Assembly: GCA_913775005.1 (NCBI GenBank)
Contig: CAJYKY010000428.1
Span: 1 to 6,651 of the forward strand
Reading direction: 5' to 3'
DNA: 6,651 bases
Source of the DNA: an uncultured Achromobacter sp.
GTDB taxonomy: Bacteria > Pseudomonadota > Gammaproteobacteria > Burkholderiales > Burkholderiaceae_B
A program made the position numbers and the translations under genes. Within the stretch, counting starts at the first letter, position 1. Every line of letters starts with the position of its first letter. The notes beneath the pieces were generated by a model that was not told the DNA's origin, made no database searches, and saw only the letters and a list, made by a program, of their open reading frames with translations. Positions 1 to 4,909 of the stretch are shown here, in pieces.

Positions 1-481
1 GCTGCTGCGGCACCACCACGCCCGTGGTCATGCCCAGGAAGTGATACAGGCGCCCCATCCATTCGGCGTCGCGGCGGGCGAGGTAGTCGTTCACCGTCAC
101 CACGTGCACGCCCTTGCCGGCGATGGCGTTCAGGTAGACGGGCAGCGTCGCCATCAGCGTCTTGCCTTCCCCCGTGCGCATTTCGGCGATCTTGCCGCTA
201 TGCAGCGCAATGCCGCCCAGCAGCTGGGAATCGAAATGGCGCATGCCAAATACGCGCTTGCCGGCCTCGCGCACGACGGCGAAGGCCTCAGGCAGCAAGT
301 CGTCTAGCGACGTGCCCTGCGCGTAACGGGATCGGAATTCGTCGGTCTTGGCCGCCAGCTCCGCATCGGAAAGCGCGGAAATCTTGGGCTCTTGCCCGTT
401 GACCTGGGTTACCAGCTTGCGATACTGCTTAAGCAGCCGGTCGTTGCGGCTACCTATGAGTTTTTTGAGCAGAGAAACCAT
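1..481 (-). CDS. secA: SecA preprotein translocase ATPase, N-terminal 160 residues (gene runs off the window)
   Basis: SecA is the cytoplasmic and membrane-peripheral ATPase that pushes unfolded preproteins through SecYEG. The start is the ATG at 481-479. It gives MVSLLKKLIGSRNDR, the usual SecA N-terminus, which aligns almost without gaps to Escherichia coli SecA. Visible landmarks in nucleotide-binding domain 1 are the GMRHFDSQLLGG segment (residues 79-90, containing the Q-motif glutamine), the Walker A loop GEGKT (104-108) and VTVNDYLA (128-135). The frame is open to the window edge. The rest of NBD1 (including the DEAD box), the preprotein-crosslinking domain, NBD2 and the C-terminal tail lie outside. 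No good Shine-Dalgarno sequence stands before the ATG. An in-frame GTG eight codons upstream is possible but would extend the protein beyond the family N-terminus. The identity is certain; completeness of the whole gene cannot be judged here. Confidence 0.98.
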   Translation of the reverse strand, partial: MVSLLKKLIGSRNDRLLKQYRKLVTQVNGQEPKISALSDAELAAKTDEFRSRYAQGTSLDDLLPEAFAVVREAGKRVFGMRHFDSQLLGGIALHSGKIAEMRTGEGKTLMATLPVYLNAIAGKGVHVVTVNDYLARRDAEWMGRLYHFLGMTTGVVVPQQ

Positions 482-657
482 GCGTATGTCGGCCGCACGT
501 GCCACGCCGCGCCTGCTTGAAGGCTGGGCAGCGTCGCCCGTGACTTTGATGTTATTGGTTGAGCGGGGGTCCGCTGGGAAACGAACCAGTTTAACGCACC
601 TGGAGCGTAATAGCCTGGATCTATGACCAGGGTGCTGTCATTGTCCTGTTGGACCGG
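482..657 (-). other. Non-coding leader between the M23 gene and secA
   Basis: These 176 bases separate the M23 peptidase stop from the secA start. I see no full-size gene. In Escherichia coli the corresponding position upstream of secA holds secM, the secretion-monitor arrest peptide, but no ORF of that kind with a signal peptide and arrest motif is visible here on the minus strand. A small hairpin (AGCGG/CCGCT, arms 562-566 and 571-575, 4-base loop) lies about 80 bases before the secA ATG. No strong U-tract terminator follows the M23 gene, so read-through into secA is possible. A/T-richer sequence around 540-600 could hold a promoter, but no convincing -35/-10 pair can be picked. Confidence 0.5.
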
Positions 658-1659
658 TCAGCGCGCCGCAGGTTCACGGCTTGTTGCCTGGGCCACGGCG
701 GGCGGCGCGGGCTGCTGGGATCCGAGGAACAAACGCGGATCCAGCGGCTGGCCCGCCAGGCGGACTTCAAAGTGCAGATGCGGCCCGGTCGAGCGGCCCG
801 AACTGCCCACGCGAGCCACTTGCTGGCCGCGTTCAACCAGCTGCCCCTGCTTGACCATCAGCGACGAGGCGTGCGCGTAGCGGGTGATCAGGCCGTCGCC
901 GTGATCGATTTCAACCATATTGCCAAAGCCAGGCTGGAACTTGGCTTCCAGCACGACGCCCCCGGATGCCGCAAGGATCGGCGTCCCGGACGGTGCGGCG
1001 AAATCCAGCCCTTCATGCATGGCGGTGCGGCCCGTGACCGGGTTGCGGCGCCAGCCGTAAGACGAGCTCAGATACGGGTAATCGGTGATCGGCATGGCGG
1101 TGGGCATGCGCGCCTGGTCCGCCGAACGCTTGGTCAGCGCCGCGTCCAGCAGCTTCAGGTTGTCGGACTGCTGCGCGAGCCGTGCCTGGATTTCGTCCAG
1201 CTGGCGGCCCAGTGCTTCGGCCGAGGCCGCGCTGGGCGGCGGGTGATCGGTGAAGAGGTCATCCATGACCTGGGTGGCTTCGGGCTGCGTCAGCGCCTCC
1301 GGTTGCGCCACCGCCAATTGCTTGGCCAGTTCCGGGTCGGTGTACGCCACGCCCGCCACCTTGGCCACGCGCTGGCCCAGGCCGTCGATGCTGACCAGTT
1401 TTGCTTGCAGCGCGCCCACCTTGGCGGCCAGCAAGTTCATGTTTCCACGCAGGAAATCGGTGTCACGGCCAGGCTGACTGGCCAGCGGCCAACCGACGGT
1501 CTGCACCGTGGGCAGCATGGGAGTAAGGTATCGTTGCAGCGCGGCGCCGAAGATGGCGGCCGTTACAAGAGCGGCCCCGAGAAACAGCGCCAGCCGCGCG
1601 CCGCCCAGGGTGAAATGCCCGTCCCGCCCGTCGCGGGCGTGCATAATCACGATTTTCAA
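658..1659 (-). CDS. Membrane-anchored M23 (LytM-type) peptidoglycan endopeptidase
   Basis: This is a 333-residue protein. It has a short cytoplasmic N-terminus, one membrane segment (about residues 21-42), a periplasmic stalk with helical, probably coiled-coil, stretches (about 70-100 and 145-180), and a C-terminal M23/LytM domain (about 195-312). A Pro/Ala-rich tail ends it. The zinc and catalytic residues are all present: H215 and D219 in HEGLD, H263 in YAHAS, and H294 and H296 in HLHFE. It should therefore be an active metallo-endopeptidase cutting peptide cross-links in the periplasm, unlike the catalytically dead EnvC/NlpD activators. The start is read as TTG at 1659: AGGAAG lies five bases upstream, a stop codon is four codons before, and the first ATG (1644) is poorly spaced from any ribosome binding site. 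It lies upstream of secA on the same strand, a neighbourhood shared, from memory, with Pseudomonas. The exact substrate and any partner are unknown, so no symbol is given. Confidence 0.92.
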   Translation of the reverse strand: MKIVIMHARDGRDGHFTLGGARLALFLGAALVTAAIFGAALQRYLTPMLPTVQTVGWPLASQPGRDTDFLRGNMNLLAAKVGALQAKLVSIDGLGQRVAKVAGVAYTDPELAKQLAVAQPEALTQPEATQVMDDLFTDHPPPSAASAEALGRQLDEIQARLAQQSDNLKLLDAALTKRSADQARMPTAMPITDYPYLSSSYGWRRNPVTGRTAMHEGLDFAAPSGTPILAASGGVVLEAKFQPGFGNMVEIDHGDGLITRYAHASSLMVKQGQLVERGQQVARVGSSGRSTGPHLHFEVRLAGQPLDPRLFLGSQQPAPPAVAQATSREPAAR

Positions 1660-1664
1660 GATTG

Positions 1665-1670
1665 CTTCCT
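1665..1670 (-). promoter_or_regulatory. Ribosome binding site that decides the TTG start of the M23 gene
   Basis: On the minus strand this reads AGGAAG, five bases before the TTG at 1659. It is the only good Shine-Dalgarno match near the gene start and is about 20 bases from the first in-frame ATG, which supports initiation at TTG. Confidence 0.6.
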
Positions 1671-1687
1671 AATTCTGTAGAGCCGGG

Positions 1688-2179
1688 ATGAATAGACCCA
1701 CTTCATACCGTCAACGTTCCGGTTCCAGCCGGCGGAAAGAAAATACCGCCCTAGGATGGCTGGGTCATGACATGCGGGGCGCCGGTGTGTTGGCGACTGC
1801 CCGCAAGCACTTGCAAATTCAGTATGCGGTGGCGGCGATTCTGCCCGCCCCGCTAGGCGCGGTCTGCCAGGTGGGCAAACTGGAAAACCAGTGCCTGCAT
1901 CTGGTGGTGCCCAGCGCCGCTCATGCGGCCAAGATGCGTCAATTGGCGCCGCGCGTGGCGCGCGCCCTGGCCGACCAAGGCTGGAACCTTAACGAAATTG
2001 CCGTCAAGGTACAAGCGGGGTTACCGAAGCCTGGCGCCCGTCAGCCGCTGCCTCCGACTGAGGCGCAGCCCTTGGGCGATACCGCCCTGGGGGCATTCGA
2101 GACGCTGCATGACAAGCTGCGTCCCGGTCCGTTGGCCGATGCCGTAGCCAAGCTCTTGAAGCACCACAAGAGTAGCTGA
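1688..2179 (+). CDS. dciA: DUF721/DciA-family protein, probable replicative helicase loader
   Basis: This is the only plus-strand gene in the window and encodes 163 residues. A basic N-terminal stretch (about 8-17) and the segment TALGWLGHDMRGAGVL precede a region from about residue 36 to 108. That region has the DUF721 (DciA) pattern: an amphipathic helix, strands around LPAPLGAVCQVGKLENQCLHLVV, then the helix AAHAAKMRQLAPRVARAL. The family is known as an ancestral loader or operator of DnaB helicase in bacteria without DnaC/DnaI; that role is inferred here from family membership. The helix after the LHLVV strand has a histidine (in SAAHAAK) where many family members have tryptophan, so this is a diverged member. 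The C-terminal third is Pro- and Ala-rich. ATG 1688 is the only ATG between the upstream in-frame stop (1670) and the conserved N-terminal segment; its ribosome binding site is weak. ATG 1772 would cut that segment off. The gene converges with lpxC and diverges from the M23 gene. Confidence 0.75.
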   Translation: MNRPTSYRQRSGSSRRKENTALGWLGHDMRGAGVLATARKHLQIQYAVAAILPAPLGAVCQVGKLENQCLHLVVPSAAHAAKMRQLAPRVARALADQGWNLNEIAVKVQAGLPKPGARQPLPPTEAQPLGDTALGAFETLHDKLRPGPLADAVAKLLKHHKSS

Positions 2180-2369
2180 AGCGATCCGGCCTTGTCCGCC
2201 GCAAAAAGCGCGCAGAAACGAAGCGAAACCAAGTTATCTCGGGTTTAGATCCCAGGGTTTGCGACCGGATGGCGGCGTTTGCGTGAACAGGATGGTATCC
2301 AGCGCCATCCATCGCAGCAGCCCGTTCAAGCCGGTCAGCGTAGACCGGCTAGGGAATGAAAAGCCGGCG
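2180..2369. other. Convergent intergenic region between dciA and lpxC
   Basis: These 190 bases lie between two gene 3' ends. They contain no credible ORF with a recognisable product. Besides the 2329-2350 stem-loop listed separately, there is a weaker hairpin (GGATGG/CCATCC, arms 2290-2295 and 2305-2310, 9-base loop), which could act on dciA transcripts. GGGTTT occurs twice (2241-2246 and 2255-2260). No canonical T-tract terminator is seen for dciA. Confidence 0.5.
2329..2350 (-). terminator. Stem-loop downstream of lpxC, probable transcript end
   Basis: A perfect 8-bp inverted repeat, AGCCGGTC and GACCGGCT, encloses a 6-base loop. It lies 20 bases beyond the lpxC stop and faces the convergent dciA gene. 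On the minus strand it is followed by TTGAACGGG, not a run of T. It is therefore either a weak intrinsic terminator or a stem that protects the 3' end after Rho-dependent termination. Being symmetric, it could serve both directions. Confidence 0.5.
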
Positions 2370-3293
2370 TTAAGCCAGCTTCCACTCGTGGCGGAAGGCC
2401 TGCGGCGCTTCTGCCTGCGATTCATAGGTGACCAGCTCCCAGGCGTCTTGCTGAGCAAGCAGCGCGCGGGCCAGCTGGTTATTCAGGCCGTGGCCCGACT
2501 TGCACGCCACGTAGCGCGCCACCAGAGGTTTGCCCAACAGATACAAGTCGCCAATGGCGTCCAGGATCTTGTGCTTTACGAATTCGTCGTCATAGCGCAG
2601 CCCGTCGCTATTCAGCACGCGGTATTCGTCCATGACGATGGCGTTATCCAGGCTGCCGCCGCGGGCCAGACCCATCGAGCGCAGCGCTTCGACTTCGTTG
2701 ACGAAGCCAAAGGTGCGTGCACGCGCAATTTCGCGCACATAGGAATGGGTGGCGAAATCGATCTCGGCAAAATTGGCCGTGGAGTCGATGGCGGGGTGGC
2801 GGAAATCAATCGAGAACGCCAGCGCGTAGCCCTCGTGGGGTTCCAGACGCGCCCATTTCTCGTTGCGGCCTTCGCCTTCGCGCACTTCCACCGGCTTTTT
2901 GACGCGGATGAATTGCTTGGGCGCGTTCTGCTCGACGATGCCCGCCGAGCGCAACAGATAAACAAACGTGGCCGCACTGCCGTCCATGATGGGGACTTCT
3001 TCAGCAGTGAGGTCGATATGCAGGTTGTCGATACCCAGGCCGGCCAGCGCCGACATGAGATGCTCCACCGTGGAAACGCGGACGTTGCCCTGTTGCAGGA
3101 CGGACGCCATGCGCGTGTCGCCCACGCCGGTGGCCTGCGCGGGCAGGTCAACGACCTCGGGCAGGTCAACGCGGTGGAAAACAATGCCGGTATTGGGTTG
3201 TGCCGGACGCAGGGTGAGTTCTACCCGCCGTCCGGAGTGGACGCCGACGCCTGTCGTGCGGACTAGATTCTGAATGCTGCGCTGTCGGAACAT
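2370..3293 (-). CDS. lpxC: UDP-3-O-acyl-N-acetylglucosamine deacetylase (LpxC)
   Basis: LpxC is the zinc amidase that removes the acetyl group from UDP-3-O-acyl-GlcNAc, the committed step of lipid A synthesis in the cytoplasm. The protein has 307 residues, close to the 305 of Escherichia coli. The start at ATG 3293 gives MFRQRSIQNLVRTTGVGVHSG, the typical N-terminus. An in-frame ATG at 3389 would add 32 unconserved residues and is not favoured. Visible key residues are the catalytic glutamate E77 and zinc ligand H78 in VEHLMSALAG, zinc ligand H241 with D245 in HKILDAIGD, and zinc ligand and catalytic-site H268 in SGHGLNN. Both LpxC domains are present and the frame is intact. The ribosome binding site is weak. 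In gammaproteobacteria LpxC is controlled by FtsH proteolysis through its C-terminal tail; whether the tail here (HEWKLA) acts that way is not shown. It follows ftsZ after a 239-base gap with its own candidate promoter. Confidence 0.98.
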   Translation of the reverse strand: MFRQRSIQNLVRTTGVGVHSGRRVELTLRPAQPNTGIVFHRVDLPEVVDLPAQATGVGDTRMASVLQQGNVRVSTVEHLMSALAGLGIDNLHIDLTAEEVPIMDGSAATFVYLLRSAGIVEQNAPKQFIRVKKPVEVREGEGRNEKWARLEPHEGYALAFSIDFRHPAIDSTANFAEIDFATHSYVREIARARTFGFVNEVEALRSMGLARGGSLDNAIVMDEYRVLNSDGLRYDDEFVKHKILDAIGDLYLLGKPLVARYVACKSGHGLNNQLARALLAQQDAWELVTYESQAEAPQAFRHEWKLA

Positions 3294-3320
3294 GAGACTT
3301 GAGTGCTTTGGAGCCAGGAT

Positions 3321-3348
3321 GCCGGCACGAAGAGTACAGATTGCCGGC
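3321..3348 (-). repeat. Inverted repeat in the lpxC leader
   Basis: GCCGGCA (3321-3327) and TGCCGGC (3342-3348) form a perfect 7-bp inverted repeat with a 14-base spacer, 28 to 55 bases before the lpxC ATG. If transcription starts near 3352, as the candidate -10 suggests, this hairpin would sit at the very 5' end of the lpxC mRNA. It could then affect stability or translation. It could equally be an operator or chance in GC-rich DNA. Confidence 0.4.
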
Positions 3349-3359
3349 GTAACTGACGT

Positions 3360-3388
3360 ATTGTAACGCTGTCCGATCCATGACGCCA
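3360..3388 (-). promoter_or_regulatory. Candidate sigma-70 type promoter for lpxC
   Basis: On the minus strand TACAAT (3365-3360) matches the -10 consensus at five of six positions. The hexamer 17 bases upstream (TGGCGT, 3388-3383) is a poor -35. The A/T-richer patch and its position about 67 bases before the lpxC ATG suggest that lpxC can be transcribed apart from ftsZ. This is inference only. Confidence 0.3.
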
Positions 3389-3458
3389 TCTCGCGTCAGG
3401 TCGACCGATACCTCTGTCCCTTAATTGAACCGTGCAAGGGAAACACGGACCGCTCCGC

Positions 3459-3492
3459 CTCCGGCTCGCCCGCGGGGACAGGCGAGCCGGAG
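3459..3492 (-). terminator. Strong 12-bp stem-loop just downstream of ftsZ
   Basis: CTCCGGCTCGCC (3459-3470) and GGCGAGCCGGAG (3481-3492) pair perfectly over 12 bp around a 10-base loop, starting 40 bases past the ftsZ stop. It is the strongest hairpin I find in the window. No T-tract follows on either strand. A second, weaker hairpin (CCGTG/CACGG, 3430-3434 and 3444-3448) comes next on the minus strand and is followed by TTCAATT. The pair may end or attenuate ftsZ transcription, or mark and protect the ftsZ mRNA 3' end. Confidence 0.55.
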
Positions 3493-3532
3493 ATGAGGGA
3501 GTGCGATTAGAGCCTGTAGTCGGCTCCTAGGT

Positions 3533-4717
3533 TCAATCCGCTTGCTTGCGCAGGAATGCCGGGATGTCGAAGTGATCCATGCCCGAGCTCTCCAGTGCAC
3601 GCACCTGGGCCGACGCCTGGCTGCGCGGGTTGCGCATGACAGACGGCATGTCCAGATTGCGGTAATCGCCGCCTTGACCGGCCGGCATCGTGCCCATGGG
3701 CATGTTGTCGGTGCCGGTGCGCAGCACTTCAGCGGTGGTTTGAACCAGTTGCGGACGCGCTTGCGCACGGCCCAGGCCGGTTGCAACCACGGTCACGCGC
3801 AGGTTTTCACCCATCGACTCGTCATAGGCGGTGCCGAAGATCACGGTGGCGTCGTCCGAAGCGTAGCTGCGAATCGTTTCCATGATTTCGCGCGTTTCGC
3901 GCATCTTCAGCGAGCGGCTGGCGGTAATGTTGACCAGCACGCCGCGCGCACCGTTCAAGTCCACACCTTCCAACAGCGGGCAAGCAATGGCGTGCTCGGC
4001 GGCGACGCGAGCGCGGTCTGCGCCCGATGCCGATGCCGTGCCCATCATGGCCTGGCCTTGTTCGCCCATGATCGTCTTGACGTCTTCGAAGTCGACGTTG
4101 ACGTTACCTTCAACGTTGATGATTTCGGCGATGCCCGCGCAAGCGTTGTGCAGGATGTCGTCGGCAGAACGGAAGCAGTCTTCCTGCGTCGCGTCCTCGT
4201 CCATCAGTTCATACAGGTTCTCGTTCAGAACCACGATGAGCGAATGCACGTGCTTGGCCAGTTCGGCAATGCCGTCTTCGGCCATCTTCAGGCGCTTGTT
4301 GCCTTCAAAGGTGAAGGGCTTGGTGACAACACCAACGGTCAGAATGCCCAGTTCCTTCGCCACTTCGGCCACGACCGGACCTGCGCCGGTGCCGGTGCCA
4401 CCGCCCATGCCGGCGGTGATGAAAACCATGTGAGCGCCGTTAAGCGCCGCACGGATTTCTTCGCGCGCGGTTTCCGCCGACGCACGACCTTGCTCGGGCT
4501 TGGCGCCCGCGCCCAGACCGGTACGGCCCAGACGAATCTGCACCGGGGCGTTGGTCGCCGCCAGTGCCTGCGCATCGGTGTTGGCGCAGATGAAATCCAC
4601 GCCGTGCACGCCGCTGCGAATCATGTGCGCCACGGCATTGCCGCCCGCACCACCCACACCAACGACCTTGATTACGGTCCCTTTGGTGTTGTTCTCAAGC
4701 ATCTCAAAGTTCATCAT
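3533..4717 (-). CDS. ftsZ: Cell division GTPase FtsZ
   Basis: FtsZ is the tubulin-like GTPase that polymerises into the cytoplasmic Z-ring and recruits the divisome. The product is 394 residues. Visible features are the first nucleotide loop in VVGVGGAGGNAV (about 18-29), the tubulin signature GGGTGTG (105-111), the T7 synergy loop with N207, D209 and D212 (NVDFEDV), a short variable linker (about 318-380), and the C-terminal conserved peptide DIPAFLRKQAD, which binds FtsA, ZipA and other partners. Two consecutive ATGs (4717 and 4714) follow a good GAGGGAG ribosome binding site. The upstream one is chosen (5-base spacing), but 4714 (8 bases) is equally possible. The ORF extends further upstream, but that part is not FtsZ-like. 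The gene follows ftsA after an unusually long 192-base gap, which suggests some independent expression. All key residues are intact. Confidence 0.98.
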   Translation of the reverse strand: MMNFEMLENNTKGTVIKVVGVGGAGGNAVAHMIRSGVHGVDFICANTDAQALAATNAPVQIRLGRTGLGAGAKPEQGRASAETAREEIRAALNGAHMVFITAGMGGGTGTGAGPVVAEVAKELGILTVGVVTKPFTFEGNKRLKMAEDGIAELAKHVHSLIVVLNENLYELMDEDATQEDCFRSADDILHNACAGIAEIINVEGNVNVDFEDVKTIMGEQGQAMMGTASASGADRARVAAEHAIACPLLEGVDLNGARGVLVNITASRSLKMRETREIMETIRSYASDDATVIFGTAYDESMGENLRVTVVATGLGRAQARPQLVQTTAEVLRTGTDNMPMGTMPAGQGGDYRNLDMPSVMRNPRSQASAQVRALESSGMDHFDIPAFLRKQAD

Positions 4718-4722
4718 GATGA

Positions 4723-4729
4723 CTCCCTC
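4723..4729 (-). promoter_or_regulatory. Strong ribosome binding site of ftsZ
   Basis: On the minus strand this reads GAGGGAG, 5 bases before ATG 4717 and 8 before ATG 4714. It is the best Shine-Dalgarno match in the window. That fits the need for far more FtsZ than FtsA or FtsQ, whose own sites are weak. Confidence 0.7.
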
Positions 4730-4748
4730 ACAAGTCCGATTTTGCAAA

Positions 4749-4782
4749 TCACAAAAATTCCCCAACAACCTATATTTTGTGA
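4749..4782 (-). repeat. A/T-rich inverted repeat in the ftsZ upstream region
   Basis: TCACAAAA (4749-4756) and TTTTGTGA (4775-4782) form a perfect 8-bp dyad with an 18-base spacer. The palindrome TTTGCAAA (4741-4748) directly abuts it. The tract is the most A/T-rich part of the window and lies 24 to 65 bases before the ftsZ ATG. It may contain promoter elements: a weak TTGTTG-N18-CAAAAT pair can be read on the minus strand. It may also be a protein-binding operator, or form a leader hairpin. Confidence 0.4.
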
Positions 4783-4851
4783 ATCGCCTCAAAGCCGGTG
4801 CCGGCAACTATGGCCCGCCACGGGTTTGAGACGCCTCCCCTTCTGGACGTG

Positions 4852-4900
4852 TCCCGCGATACCGCTGCGGGATATTCCAAGGAACAGGCCCCTTACCTGT
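4852..4900 (-). repeat. Two small tandem hairpins after ftsA
   Basis: Within 60 bases of the ftsA stop, the minus strand contains ACAGG/CCTGT (arms 4896-4900 and 4884-4888, 7-base loop) and then TCCCGC/GCGGGA (arms 4867-4872 and 4852-4857, 9-base loop). Neither is followed by a T-tract. They could mark mRNA processing between ftsA and ftsZ, or slow read-through. The stems are short, so chance is a real alternative. Confidence 0.3.
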
Positions 4901-4909
4901 CCCCCCTCT

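Noticed and set aside
621..641. Six-residue minus-strand minigene (MTAPWS) with AGGA just upstream, between the M23 gene and secA
   Set aside because: It is too short to judge, the spacing from AGGA to ATG is tight, and it does not resemble a known arrest peptide. It could be revisited if ribosome profiling shows initiation here.
649..1680. 343-codon open frame on the plus strand opposite the M23 gene
   Set aside because: It lies antisense over an intact M23 peptidase with all catalytic residues. Its composition is that of a shadow frame.
2236..2265. GGGTTTAGATCCC segment that at first looks like a tRNA T-arm
   Set aside because: The loop does not fit the TTC-purine-A pattern, and no acceptor, anticodon or D arms can be placed around it.
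2259..3266. 335-codon open frame on the plus strand opposite lpxC
   Set aside because: It is antisense to a complete LpxC and has no recognisable domain.
3294..3389. In-frame 32-residue N-terminal extension of LpxC from the ATG at 3389
   Set aside because: The extension is not LpxC-like and would cover the candidate promoter and leader hairpin. MFRQRS at 3293 matches the family start.
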